A stretch of DNA of 64,000 nucleotides from Chaetoderma sp. LZ-2023a (GCA_034401795.1 CM067370.1:60738369-60802368), one strand, 5' to 3'; counted from the first letter of the stretch, positions 1-11,230 are shown. Made by a program: numbers and translations. Notes: a model not told the origin generated them from the sequence alone.

Positions 1-539
1 AGCGGAGGGCAAATCATCCGAATAGGCACAAATAGGGAAAACTTCCTCAGATCCCTGATCTCGACTGACCCAGGAATAGAAAGACTAGCGGAAACAGAAG
101 AGCGATAGAACGAAGACACAAAAAAAGACTAAACCAGAGACAATGAATAGAAAACTAGATATTGAGAAAGAAAAAACAGACACAATAGGATATAGATGAC
201 CACAGTGAAGAAGATAAAGAATAAAAAAGGAAAGAATTAGAAGAAAAAGAGGAGAAAAAGATAAGATGAAAAGAAGGGAAACCTAATACATAAAAACAAG
301 ACTATTATAAACAGAAAAACGAAAAGAGAAAGGGAAAGCAAGACAAAAGAGATTCTAACAACCATAGAACAAAAAAGAAAAGAGGAAGAATAGCGCAAAG
401 CAAATTGAGTCAGAGCTAAGGAAATATTATTAGAAGAAGAATCTGAATGATCAGGCAATTCATAACCTTAAGCTCTAAAATAACTCCCGGAAAGAGAGCC
501 AGTAAAAGCTGATAAACTGGAAACGGAATTAGGTATTTA
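1..539. other. A-rich purine-strand sequence, no gene seen
   Basis: AGAAA-type low-complexity sequence with no convincing coding region. Its minus-strand frames read as hydrophobic Phe/Leu/Ser runs, as expected from the complement of a purine-rich strand. The opening 110 bases have an open plus frame that could be the end of something to the left, but I do not recognise it. Confidence 0.5.
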
Positions 540-2060
540 TCCAGAACTAACAGACCCAGACAACACCTCTCAAACCGGAAGTGGAAGCACTACTACCGGA
601 AATAGATAAAACAAAAATCGAACCAGAAACAGTAGTTGGAAGTTAAGCCAGATCTAACAGACCTGCAAATGAACTCCTCATACCAGAAGTAGAAGCACTA
701 CTACCGGAAACAGATACAACGAAACCAGAAGTGGAAGTATGATGCTAGGCAGGATCTAACAGACCCGGAAAAGCACCCCACCTACCGGAAGTAGATACAC
801 ACTCGGAAACGAAAAAACTTGAAACAGAAAATGAAGACAGGAAGCTTTGAGCGGATCTAACAAACACGGAAAGCACCTCTCAAACTTCTAGCATTTTCTC
901 AACACCACTACAATAACTGAAGTGACATAACCGTAACCAGAAATAAATAACGGATGTTTGACCGGATCTAACAGACCCTGACAAGCACCTCTCATACCAG
1001 AAGCAGAAAACACTACTACTACCGGAAACAGAAAAGGGGAAAACCCGGAACCGGAAGTGATAGCAGATGATAGGCCAGATGTAACAGAGCCGGAAAATCG
1101 TCTCTCCTAGCGGAAGCAGATACACTACTACCGGAAACGGAAGAGGAACTGGAACCAGAATTTGAAAACAGAAGCTTGGCCAGATCAAACAGATCCGGAA
1201 AATCATCTCTCCAACCGGAAGCAGATACACCACTACCGGAAACGGAAGCTGAAGCGGAACCGGAAATTGATAACAGATGATTAGCAGGATCTAACAGACC
1301 TGGAAATCATCACTCCCACCGGAAGCAGAGACACTACTACCGGAAGAAAAGCGGAACCGGATACTGAAAACAGATGATAAGCAAGGTCTAACAGACCTGG
1401 AAAATCAACTCTCCAACCGGGAGCAGAACACCTACTACTGGACAAGGAAGAGGAAAGACCGTAACCGGAAATGAATAACTGATGCTAGGCCAGATCTATC
1501 AGATCCGAAAAAAAATAATCTCTCCTACCAGAAGCAGAAACACTACTACCGGAAAACAAGCGGAACGGGAACCAGAAAATGATAACAGATGCTTAGCAGG
1601 ATCTAACAGACCCTGAAATCATCTCTCCTACCGGAAGCAGATACACTACTACCGGGAACGGAAGTGGAAAAGAACCGGAACCGGAAATAGATAACAGACC
1701 CGGAAAAGCACCTCTCATACCAGAAGTTACTACCGGAAATGGATGTAAAAATAAGTGGAGAAATAAAATGAAAACAGCCAGATGAAAAAGAGAGTGAGAC
1801 TCTGAATGTCCAGCCAATCCAAAACAATCACAGAGCTCATATCCGGAGGCCCGGTCAAACCAGCAGCAATACCGGATTTAGAACCCGCTTGCCCGGACAA
1901 GCCAGGAGCAATAACGGGAGCGGACATATTATTTCATCTCTCCTACTGGAAGCAGATACACTACTACCGGGAACAGAAGTGGAAAAAACCAGAACCGGAA
2001 ATAGATAACTGATGCGAGGTCGGATCTAACAGACCCGGAAAAGCACCCCTCATACCGGAA
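540..2060. repeat. degenerate tandem array, unit about 105 bp
   Basis: The phrase GGATCTAACAGACC(C/T)GGAAA recurs near 751, 853, 963, 1077, 1182, 1288, 1385, 1492, 1599 and 2023, with spacings of about 97-114 bp over most of the run. Each unit continues with CTCTC, TACCGGAAGCAGATACACTA, CTACCGGAAACGG and ACCGGAAATAGATAACAGATG blocks. The minus strand gives recurring peptide fragments such as VVVYLLPVGE, but frames change between units, so I read this as non-coding satellite-like DNA or the decayed repeat region of a larger element. CCGGAA is dense here, as it is in the repeat region of the DIRS-like gag at 21.5-22.1 kb; I cannot show that the two are related. Confidence 0.75.
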
Positions 2061-2260
2061 GTTACTACTGGAAACGGATGTAAAAATAAGTGGAGAAATA
2101 AAATGAAAACAGTCAGATGAAAAAGAGAATGAGACTCCAAATGTCCAGCCAAGCCAAAACAATCACAGAGCTCATATCCGGACGCCCGGTCAAACCAGCA
2201 GCAATACCGGATTTAGAACCCGCTTGCCCAGACAAGCCAGGAGCAATAACGTGAGCGGAC
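1620..2260. repeat. 335-bp tandem duplication overlapping the 105-bp array
   Basis: The block 1723-1925 (from GAAGTTAC to GAGCGGAC) recurs at 2058-2260 with few differences, a constant offset of 335 bp. The first copy lacks about 20 bp between the GATAAC and CAGACCCGG blocks that is present in the second. The shared block is open in both directions (plus frame with TITELISGG-like text, minus frame with SGIAAGLTG-like text), so coding sense cannot be decided from the sequence. Confidence 0.8.
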
Positions 2261-2985
2261 AGAAGATCTCTAAACATACTGGCTATATCTGCATGGGATG
2301 AATAATCGATAACTTCCGTCACCGACGCCACTGCATGAGAGTAATGCACCCCTTCAAGACGTATATGGTCTATAGACTGAGACTTACCGGAAGTCTACAA
2401 CAGGCTTTAAGAGAAACCAAAACCTTAGTCAACAAAAGACGTAATTCATGCCTCGTCGTGAAAGACGTGGGATTCCCCCATTAACGAGAACGGCCACAAG
2501 AATTACGACTATCATCTTAATCAGACTAATTCTTTATAAAATTAACAAATACAGAAATCCGTTCATATGATGCTTATATAATAAATGTACTTAATAAGAG
2601 ATCTCTAGATATGGAAATCCGCTCTAAAGAAACCAAACCTCTTTACAAGAGGCTGAGAAACGGATTTGAAAATCTCACTGAAAGACCAAGAATTTACGAA
2701 GATTCGTAAGATTATTATTTTTATGTAGGCACTAAATATTAATAAGCGAGTACTAAGGGTTTTTTATTCTAAAGCATGGTTTTGATTGATGATATTAAAT
2801 AGGCATGAATTGTAATACCTCAAAAACAGGAGTATTTGACACAAAAACTGGTAACTCATAAACCAGAGTTAAAAACTCCCAATAAACCACGATGTATACA
2901 ATAGACATAATTAGGGAGATTAGTGTTTATAATAGTCATGATTCCTGAATCAGAACTCTTAAATATGTAGCTGATCTTCAGCGCA
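2261..2985. other. intergenic, no gene recognised
   Basis: AT-rich sequence with short frames only. The minus frame across about 2340-2260 reads on into the 335-bp repeat, but stops follow upstream. I see no motif, RNA gene or repeat boundary that I can support. Confidence 0.4.
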
Positions 2986-3330
2986 AAGCTGTAAAAACTT
3001 AAGCTGGATAGCAAGCCAACTGTTCTGCTTGCAGAATATTTGAAAAGTGAATCTGTTTCCCATTTGGGATCTATTGCGCATGCGCGGGCATGCTTAGTGA
3101 CAGGCACCACCAAGGAGCGAGTACAGACTGGTGCCAGTCTATACTGAGGTTTATGCTGGGGGTTCCCTCACCAGTAGCCTGGTTAAGGGTATGCATGGTG
3201 ATGATATAGGCATAAGGGAGTATGTAAGCGAGCATAAAATTTTTATTCTGGTAGCTAAATGCAGATATTTGATTTAGCAAGTAGTGATTGAACGGTCAAG
3301 ATGTTTTTGTGGTGTAATAACAATTGTTCT
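2986..3330. repeat. dispersed repeat, copy 1 (related to 13.1-13.45 kb)
   Basis: Two blocks are shared with 13110-13450: GTGAATCTGTTTCC-ATTTGGG followed by GAGTACAGACTGGTGCCAG (here 3047-3140), and TTTAGCAAGTAGTGATTGAA followed by TGTGGTGTAATAACAA (here 3272-3320). The two blocks are in the opposite order in the other copy. A purine-rich GGGGGGGTGGGAGGGGG tract follows at 3337-3353. Confidence 0.65.
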
Positions 3331-3450
3331 TCAAGGGGGGGTGGGAGGGGGAAGGAGGAGAGATACATGTAAATATGAAGGCCACTGTTTATCTTGCACT
3401 GAACTGTCATTACAGCTCTAATTTAGCATATTTTCAATTAAGAACCATAT

Positions 3451-3651
3451 TAACCCTTAGCACTCTGATGTCAATATTCTATCTTTTACTGTGTCATTAA
3501 GAAAGAAGATGGTGTACATTTTAAAATAATTTTGGTGACCGATGTTGCTGTCCTAACATCTTCCACTAAATTTGTTAATAAATTAACCCCAGTTCATCAT
3601 TTTATTCAATTTGAAAAGTTAACGTTTTGACATCGGAGTGGTAAGGGTTGA
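3451..3651. repeat. MITE, TTAACCCTTA ends, copy 1
   Basis: Starts TTAACCCTTAGCACTCTGAT and ends ATCGGAGTGGTAAGGGTT, giving imperfect terminal inverted repeats of about 25 bp, with AT-rich non-coding sequence between them including GATGTTGCTGTC. A second copy lies 120 bp downstream. The TTAA-like boundary suggests a TTAA-targeting superfamily such as piggyBac, but that is an inference. Confidence 0.7.
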
Positions 3652-3770
3652 AATAAAAACAAGAGCTCATTGTGGCGCTCACCTGAACTACCTACATTTG
3701 AACAGAATTGACTCATAAAATTTAGCAAGATTGGAAGGCTACACACTGGGGTTCATCAAGCAGTGTGGTT

Positions 3771-3934
3771 TAACCCTTACCACTCTGATGTCAATATTCT
3801 ATCTTTCTACTGTGTCAAGAGCAAAGAAACTGATGTGCATTTTTCAACAATTTTGGTGGACGATGTTGCTGTCAGTTCATCTTTTAATTTAATTAGAAAA
3901 TTAAAGATTTTGACACCAGAGTGGTAAGGTTTAA
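3771..3934. repeat. MITE, TTAACCCTTA ends, copy 2
   Basis: TAACCCTTACCACTCTGATG at the left and CACCAGAGTGGTAAGGTTTA at the right form the inverted ends. The interior shares TCAATATTCTATCTTT and GACGATGTTGCTGTCA with copy 1 at 3451-3651. Confidence 0.7.
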
Positions 3935-4645
3935 ATTGATGAAGCAATTTAAAAGCAGTGGCTTAGATGATAATGTTGTCAAGCCAGTCACTCCAGTGGT
4001 AAGATTAAAAGAAGAGACCCCAAGGCTGTAATGCTCAGCTGCCTGACACTTAAAGCTCTTGAGCTTACATGTACATGCATGACTTCAACATCTAAATAGC
4101 TGAAAGAATACAAAATGTACCCGCTGAATGTTTATTATTGGTTTTAATATGGAAACAAGAATGTTAATGATGCGCTGCAAAGATGATACCACACACCACA
4201 CCTAAATCTCTCTGTAATATTGTGCAAATTATGAGCCTCTATTTCAATTTCACAACTTAAAAAATTTTATTAATTTATATGGCATGAAATCATCATATGT
4301 TAAGATTTATTTCGTTTTATTACATATAGACACATAATTTAAGCCTATAAAAGAATACAATTTTAACAATTTTATTTTCAAGCATTCTGGTGTGAATATG
4401 CACCTTTAAGCGAAAATAGAAGACATCAGTGCTAACAACAGAAATTGATGACATGCAGTCAAACTTGTAGTAACACACCACCTAAGTGAGAATCAGAAGG
4501 CAGTCTCATGGCAGCTGGTTTCTTGACTGCAGAGGTAGGTTTTGGCCGGCTTGACCATTAGAGGGTTAATAAACGTTCAAATACATTGCTTATTCGGATT
4601 TAGCAAATGAAGAAAATACATGTATTCTAAGGCAGGTGGTCTCAT

Positions 4646-4840
4646 AACCCTTTCATCCATAAATACTAGAAAAATTATATTCTTTATGATATAAAACTTA
4701 TTTTGTTGAATATTTTGAAATTAATTTGACCCGAACCCGTTGTGCCTTAGGCCTTCCAGTCAAATTAATTTCAATATATTCAACTGTTTTACTGTATGGA
4801 TGTCTTGAAAATATAGGGAAGTCATCAGTGAAAGGGTTAA
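4646..4840. repeat. palindromic TTAA-type MITE (family P), copy
   Basis: Left end AACCCTTTCATCCATAAATA, right end TCAGTGAAAGGGTTAA, with an inner palindrome whose arms read TTGAATATTTTGAAATTAAT and its complement around a GCCTTAGGCC-like centre. Other full or partial copies are at 8251-8440, 32044-32260, 33105-33210, 45027-45238 and 51994-52205; inner-palindrome relatives are listed separately. Non-coding. Confidence 0.7.
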
Positions 4841-6559
4841 TACAGGTGGTCTTTATAGCAGGTTCAACTGAGTGTATTCAAAACCACCCATTTAACACAT
4901 GTACATCTGGATGAATGGCCAAGTTAGCAGCAGGGATGGGTATTGCAATACTGGAGTTTATTTAGAAAATAATTTGACTGAGTTATAGCTGCCTTAGGCA
5001 GCAACAACTTTCAATGAATAAAACACATTTCAAAATATTTTAACAGTATATATGTCACAGCACATAATACATATCTTAAATATTTAGGCAGTGGAGGTTA
5101 ATTTAGTTTTTATCTACTCTGGCAATAAAATCTGTCAGGTGATATATGTCAATTGAAGGTGGAAATAAAACTCCAATTACACATTAATTAAACATTTTCC
5201 TCAGCTAGCTAAATATCCAAGATATGTATTGTGTCCTCTGGCATCAATAATGTTGAAAATTTTTTAATTCATTTGACTGAAAGTTGTTGAACTGTCAAAT
5301 TATTTTTAAAATAAAATTTCAACTCCCACTACCCAACACCAAAGAACTGAGCAAACTGATAACTGAGCTGGGCCACTCAGCCTAATGATGCAAAGGATAG
5401 AATGCAGTTCAACCTGCTATAAAGCCCACCTGTACTAAATGTCAATTTTACCTTTTACCCGATAGATTAAGAAATGGCATGGTTGAAATCAGCATAGCCA
5501 AATACCTATACAAAACCAACTTTGACTTCAAAATCCATCAAATAAAAGAATCCAATATGGCCACCAAACACGCTACATTTTGATTGGTCCACGGCAGCCA
5601 TGTTTGTTTACCTATCAAATTCCCTTGACCAAACTTTAATGGCCCTTAGTCCCTAATGATATCCCCAAAATTTCTGCTCAATCCTCTCAGCGATTCTTAA
5701 GACGTTTTCGCAAAAACTAGGCCATCCAAGATGCCCACCAAACCACTTGGCCAATCAATTTCACTTGAACAAAATTGGTTCAGCTCGTGCCCTAGATGAT
5801 ATTTAATGATTTGGATTCAAGCCCCCAAATGGTTTCAGAGATTTTTAAAGAGGTTTCTAAAAATTTGCCAAAATCCAAGATGGCCATTAGCTAAATGGGA
5901 CGATCGGCTTCCTTTGAACAAACTTGGATCTTTATGCCCTATGGATCATTCCTGCCAAATATAATTGAAATTAGGTCAGTGGTTCTTGAGAAGTTGTTTA
6001 AAGAAAAAGCTGAGGATGGAAAGACGACGGACAGACGTTGGACGGTCACCATGGCATAAGCTCACGTGACCTTTCAGGCCAGGTGAGCTAATAAGAAAAT
6101 ATGGCACAATTGTTTATAGATATGCAGTCGGATGCCAGGCGGGGAGTGATCGCTATAGTTTACACATACCGGTAGCTGACTGACAAGTCAATTGAGTTAA
6201 AAATAGTCTTGCTTCGCCTCCAAATAGACATACATGTAAGACAAAAATGTCATGATTTCGGAATGACACATTTAGCTGACTATTACAAGGGTTAGAATGT
6301 TCGAAAATTTGAAGTAATCACTGAGATAACCACATAATCCAAGAAGTTAACCAAACTGTATTGAGGCGAATTGTACGAATTTCCAGGATTTTAAATCATC
6401 CATGGATTGTTTAAAATTCAAATGAAAAGTGAACATTTTGACCGCTGTCAAAAGTTTTATGAAATAAAAAATATTTAATTTAGATGTTCAAAGCTACATG
6501 TATAAGCAATAGCACCTTAAATGTACAAGCTAATGCCATACATGTGTTCTTGAGCTCAC

Positions 6560-6750
6560 CTGAGCAATCTGTATCTGGAATGTTGTGTCTGGATTTCTGA
6601 AATGAGTCTTATAATGCTTGATAGCCTCATCTCTTCTGTTGAATCCATTCCTGCATTTATAGCAGTGCCAGTGAGCACCCTTGAATTTCTTTTCACCCTT
6701 AATAGCTCCCGACAGGTCACAATGTAAACAGCAACGTAACACCTTTAAAC
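6560..6750 (-). CDS. zinc-finger protein, downstream internal exon
   Basis: Probable host-gene exon of 191 bp. On the minus strand it is preceded by a pyrimidine-rich TTTTCTTTACATAG acceptor (just above 6750) and followed by a GTGAGCTC donor (below 6560). The exon begins in phase 1; joined to the exon at 8694-8886 it reads continuously through the junction codon (G|GT). It encodes about 63 residues with a Cys-pair start (CCLHCD), then HWHCYKCRNGFNRRDEA and IKHYKTHF, a good C2H2 finger (C-x2-C ... H-x3-H). The exon ends in phase 0 at IQIAQ. I do not recognise the gene. Exons further downstream should lie below 6560 but I could not identify them among the repeats. Confidence 0.7.
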
Positions 6751-8693
6751 CTATGTAAAGAAAATAAGTATTTATTAATTTGAATCATGAAATCCTCAAT
6801 TTCCAAGCAAGCATACCGATAAGATGTTGAACATTTTGAATCCAAATAGAAAGAAGGCTAATTTAAATTAGTTTGAGCATGTCTAAGGACTTCATCTAAG
6901 GCCAATCAATGTCTAAATACACACATTTTCAGGACTCAAACTATCAATTTACCATATTTGCTATTTCATTCAGGTCTGTATCTATCTGCGTGTCCAGAGC
7001 TGTATCTCAAATAGTACTGATCCATTTTGGTTAAAATTTTAATACAACAAAGGATTTTCAAGACTTTAGCTAGGCCCTGATCCACATTAAATAAAATTCT
7101 GGACATAAGGATATTTAACATGCTGGTTAGATTTGGCTCATATTTTAACACAAGAAAGGGTGTGACAGTACACTAGGATTCCACAAGGGATGATGAGAAA
7201 AATGTGGAAAATACAGTGAAAAAAACCCCGAAAACTTCAAATAAGTTTTTCAATGTGACAAAAATGGGATCTGATGGTCTGCAATCGATGATTGCTTTAT
7301 TCTTAATGTTGCATGATGAAAATGTAACGCTCACTCTTTCACCACTGGAAGTCATCTATGTAATAATCTGTTGAAAATTTGAGATAAACAATTTGGCAAA
7401 AAATGGTTGGCAAGAACATATAGTTGATACCAGTACTAAAATGGCTTTATATTAAGTCCCTTATGAAGACAGCTAAATTTCAGAATGCGATAGAATTTCA
7501 CAATTGTCTACGCTTTTGGCTTAAAGTTCTCCATGCATTCAAATCCACAACTTAAATGACACGATGTATCATTTAAATACCAACTTTGAGGGTGTTGAAA
7601 GCTAAAGGTGACACATTAGTATACTTTAAACCATTTCAAGAAAATTACTTTGCATAACACACTTCTGTCAACTACAGGAATAAGTTACATGTAGGTATGC
7701 TATGATGTCTTGTTCCTAAACTATTATCCATCGACACATCCTGTACATTTAACAGAAGACATATTGTAATCACTTCTGTAAGTCATCCATCCATCTGTCC
7801 ATTCACCTATCTCCACCGAAATCATTTAGCTGAATTAAAGCAAATTAGTTATATGGGTTAACCAAACAATTGCAGATTGTGAGATGACATTTATTAGATT
7901 TGTGATGGCACACTATCGAGTATCGACATTGGATTCTAGTCTGCTTCTGCTATGAATACATTTGCAATGCAATATATACCTCTGGTCATTATAATTAACA
8001 CTATGTATGCTGATTAAGATGACTTACAGCTTTATTCTCTAAGTAGATTTATAACTAGTACACGTACCCATTCGCACAACACTCAATATAAGGAATTTAC
8101 ATTTGCGGCTGCAGTCTTCATCAGAAAAAAATCCATTTAAACAACCAGAAGGCATCGAGTATGTCTGCAATCTATGATTACGTTTGCTCTACCTAAGTTC
8201 GAGCTGGTTTATTAGACAATGTATTACAAGTTAAAAGCGAAACAGAAGCATTAATCCCTTCACCGATGAATTCCCCATATCTCATTTCCAATGCAAACAT
8301 ACAAGAAAACTTGAATATTTTGAAATTAATTTGACTGGCAGCAATGGCTTCCAGTCAAATTAATTTCAAAGTATTCAACAGAATAAGTTTTATATCGTAA
8401 AGAATTTACTTTTTCAAGGATCAGTCACTGAAAGTATTAATGCATTCTTGACTTCAATGTAGTACAATATTCAAACCATCACAATGTGTCAAAACATTAA
8501 CATTTGAATTTATTTGGTTGAAGCTGTTGTTGTCTATTAAAGTCATGTAGACAACCTAAGGCAGCAATGACATTGATGCAGTGAAACCATTCTTAACTGG
8601 TTCCCTGTGCATAATTGTCCTGAAACTGAGATGGTAGGACATCAGGTTTAAAGGGACTAACTACAATAATTAATCTCTAGACATGTGTTATAC
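6751..8693 (-). other. intron of the zinc-finger gene
   Basis: GT...AG intron of 1,943 bp on the minus strand (donor GTATAAC at its high-coordinate end, acceptor TTTACATAG at its low end). It is AT-rich and contains one palindromic MITE (8251-8440). No other gene is seen inside; the short frames present have no recognisable content. Confidence 0.65.
8251..8440. repeat. palindromic TTAA-type MITE (family P), copy
   Basis: TTAATCCCTTCACCGATGAA at the left, CAGTCACTGAAAGTATTAA at the right, and an inner palindrome with arms TTGAATATTTTGAAATTAAT and TTAATTTCAAAGTATTCAA around GCAGCAATGGC. It lies inside the intron of the zinc-finger gene. Confidence 0.7.
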
Positions 8694-8886
8694 CTGCAAA
8701 ATCAATGCCCTTATCAACATGTTTCACTCTATAATGTGCTTTGAGGATGACTATATCTGTGTAGAAGTCAGCACGAATGCAGAATGGGCAGTGCATATGC
8801 ACCGTACGATTTTCACACAGTTGCTCCATGCATGAGGCAGGACTGTAGTGGTCCTCTGTTCCTTTTATTCGCACGCTCGGGTGAGC
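8694..8886 (-). CDS. zinc-finger protein, upstream internal exon
   Basis: 193-bp exon on the minus strand: acceptor CTCTATTGACAG at its start and donor CAG|GTATAAC at its end. With a phase-0 start it is open throughout (64 codons plus one base) and joins the 6560-6750 exon in frame, giving DKGIDFAG|LKVLRCC. It contains MHCPFCIRADF followed by LKAHYRVKH, a C-x2-C ... H-x4-H finger. The splice signals, matching phases and paired zinc-finger motifs together argue for a real spliced gene. The 5' exons, with the start codon, should lie above 8887, where only repeats were recognised. Confidence 0.7.
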
Positions 8887-9719
8887 CTGTCAATAGAGAT
8901 TAACAAATAACAATCTTCAGAATAAACACAAGCAGCCGAAGGGCCTGTGACGTTCTCCTGGACCATTAGCATTTGAACTGTTTGCATTTAAACAGGATCT
9001 TTTCACCCAAGTTTGGTTGAAATTGAGCTGTTGATTAAGCAGTAGTGATTTAAACGCTTCTGGAAAATCTTTGGAAAATCCAAGATGACTGGCAAAAAAA
9101 TTCAACCAATCAAAATTCTCACTAAAATTTTTGAAGTCGATCACCATAGGATCATTCTACACAAGTTTCATTGAAATCGGGCCATTGATTAAGGAAGAAG
9201 TGTTCTAAAGGATTTTTGGAAAATTCAAGATGGCGGCCAGAAAAACTTAATAATCAAAATTCTGTATATAAATTTAGAAGCCTCCTGCCCTAGCGTCCTT
9301 ATAGCCAAGTGTGATTGAAATTGCCCAAGCAGTTAATGACGGGTAGTATTTTAAACAATATCTTGCCATTCTTTTTCGGATGATTCATGATGGCCACTGA
9401 AATACTGGCCAATCAAAATTTTGTACAAAAGATCTGAAACCTAAGCCGTATAAGGGCCTTCCAGCCCAATTAACTTAAACTTAGCCAAGTAGTTAACGAG
9501 TAGCATTTTGACAACTTCTGGCAAGTTTTCGAAAAATCTCAGATTTTTACGCCCCCCCCCATATTTATAAAAAATAGACCCATCAAAATTCTGTATACTT
9601 GTTCTGAAGCCTACCCACATATGGCCCTTCCACACACATTAAGGTAAAAGAGACATTAAGATGAAATCCACCAAGCGGTTAATGAAGAGTAGAGGATTAA
9701 TAACAACATACTGGGTGTG

Positions 9720-10080
9720 TCCGCCTGTGGTGGGCGTGTTGGTCCAGGGAAGAGGCGTCCCTTATCCTGCTAGGTTTGTGCCTATAGGCTCCATTGGGTG
9801 GAGCTGGTGTATCCAATGACATTCTTTCTGTTTTCTCCGTGAGGTGGAGTTTTCATCGTCCGGGTCTGATGAGAGTATCTATGGCGGTTTGATATTGATC
9901 TCAGATGTCCTTGGATTCTGATTTTGAAGGGGCGTAGTTTCTCCTACATACTGTTTCTTTCATTTGTTGCAAGTTAGAAGGTAGACGATGTTCCTCGTCT
10001 GACAGTTGCCTATGATATTGGATCTGTATGTTAGGCCTGTATGTGAGCTGGCCTTCTCAATTTCTGTGCTCTGACGGCCT
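9720..10080 (-). pseudogene. GIY-YIG endonuclease remnant of a Penelope-like element
   Basis: Minus-strand translation gives NCQTRNIVYLLTCNK, an in-frame stop, then KKQYVGETTPLQNQ, and further on RRKQKECHWIHQLHPMEP. The VYLLTC and QYVGET pair with the WIHQL region is the expected layout of the GIY-YIG nuclease that sits at the C-terminus of Penelope-like reverse transcriptases. Two or more in-frame stops show that it is dead. The usual Cys-containing linker is partly preserved (TCNK-stop-KKQY). The assignment rests on motif recognition by eye. Confidence 0.65.
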
Positions 10081-10379
10081 GTGGTCTTGGAGGGTTCACT
10101 GTTGAATAGGTTGCCACTCCTTCGGTTACAGGTGGTGTTAGCCGTGGTGGTTTTATGGTGGCATTCAGGTCTGTTTTAGACCTGGCGACTAGAGTGTCCG
10201 AATCTAATGAGCTTAGACTCAGTGCGGACAGTGGAGGTATTGTGAACGAAATTCCATGAAGTCTGAAAAACAGTGATGACTACACATGATCATTACCCTT
10301 ACAAATAGCCGAAAAATTGTCCTCTAAAAGGAGTATTAACTTGACCTACAGAAATCCTTTGAAATTTGTCACCAAAATG

Positions 10380-10570
10380 ACTTACAACCACCAAAAAAGT
10401 TGCCCAGCTGCCAAAAATGGCTAAACCGGCAAAAAACTTACAACCGGCAAAAAATATCACAACTGCCAAAAAACTTACACAACTGCCAAACAAGGCATAA
10501 CCGGTAAACAGTCACAACCAGTAAAACTTGATCCCAACCGGTAAAATACAGGTCAACCGGTAAAATTGTT
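10380..10570. repeat. degenerate AACCGGTAAAA-type simple repeat
   Basis: About a dozen imperfect units of AACCGG(C/T)AAAA and AACTGCCAAAA with variable spacers, inside the Penelope-like insertion. No coding meaning. Confidence 0.6.
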
Positions 10571-11230
10571 GGAGCACACCGCCAAACCTCCAAACATTTC
10601 AAACAGGAGAACCGGCAATCTGGTTTTTCTCTGCCCATATATGGTCAAGATCGACTCAATCCACAGGCTCACCCAGGAAGGGTATAAAAGGGATGAAAAT
10701 TCCAGTCCAGATCATTCCGACTTTTGGTCTCACATCGCGACCAAGCGTCAGGCTTAATAACCTTCTACAAGTAGCTCATATAGCTGACTACGTTGTTATT
10801 ATCTGTTAATGAAGAGTAGCATTTTGACAATTTCTGTTAAATTTTTCATAAAATCTAAGATTTTCACCCAAAAAATTAGCCAATCAAAATTCTGTATACA
10901 AGTTCTGAAGGCTACCCACATAAGGTCCTTGCAGCCAAATTCGGTTGAAATCTGCAAAGTGGTTAAGGAGGAGTAGCGTTTTAAAGCAAAAGTTGACAAA
11001 CATACGGATGGTCTGCCAGGTGAGCTAAAAACCAGAAAGCTTACATGTACCTCCTGAATGTTTCTATTTTATAATGATGTTACCGAGCAGAAAGGAAATT
11101 TTCTTTACCTTTGCCCATCATTATTCATTGACATGATTGAGTGGCGAAACAAATGACTGAGAGCACCTTCTTGACTGTATAAGCAATAAATATGCTTGCA
11201 ATGCAGCCATGAAGCTTGTCTATTTAATAC

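Larger units (their letters stand above)
3659..6093. repeat. mollusc-type dispersed repeat, copy 1 (with nested MITEs)
   Basis: Opens with CAAGAGCTCATTGTGGCGCT-CACCTGAAC and closes with GACGGACAGACGTTGGACGG ... CATGGCATAAGCTCACGTGA ... GGCCAGGTGAGCTA. The body repeats phrases such as CCAAGATGGCC and 'CTTGAACAAA', shared with the copies at 8.9, 11.2 and 13.6 kb. No coding region. Nested inside are a second TTAACCCTTA MITE (3771-3934), a palindromic MITE (4646-4840) and two partial copies of the same palindrome (4957-5035, 5247-5325). Confidence 0.75.
9693..10804 (-). mobile_element. Penelope-like element fragment with 15-bp target duplication
   Basis: The insertion is bracketed by GTTAATGAAGAGTAG at 9678-9692 and again at 10805-10819, a 15-bp target-site duplication inside the copy-2 repeat. 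Its edges carry a short inverted repeat (AATAACAACATA at the left; the complement of ACGTTGTTATTAT at the right). A GIY-YIG endonuclease remnant is on the minus strand at about 9720-10080. A degenerate AACCGGTAAAA/AACTGCCAAAA tract fills 10380-10570. No reverse transcriptase domain is left, so this is a 5'-truncated or rearranged copy. Confidence 0.65.
8926..11028. repeat. mollusc-type dispersed repeat, copy 2 (split by a Penelope-like insertion)
   Basis: Opens AGCCGAAGGGCCTGTGACGT and closes TGCCAGGTGAGCTA at 11028. The body contains repeated CCAAGTGTGATTGAAATTGC, AAGATGGCGGCCAG and TTCTGAAGCCTACC phrases, with internal subrepeats of roughly 180-200 bp. The minus-strand frames here are not convincing proteins. 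It is interrupted at 9693-10804 by a retroelement fragment flanked by a 15-bp duplication. Confidence 0.7.

Noticed and set aside
880-2162. Minus-strand frames with repeated VVVYLLPVGE and FPVVTSGMRG peptides as a membrane protein
   Set aside because: Frames change between tandem units and start nowhere consistent; best explained by the satellite-like repeat.
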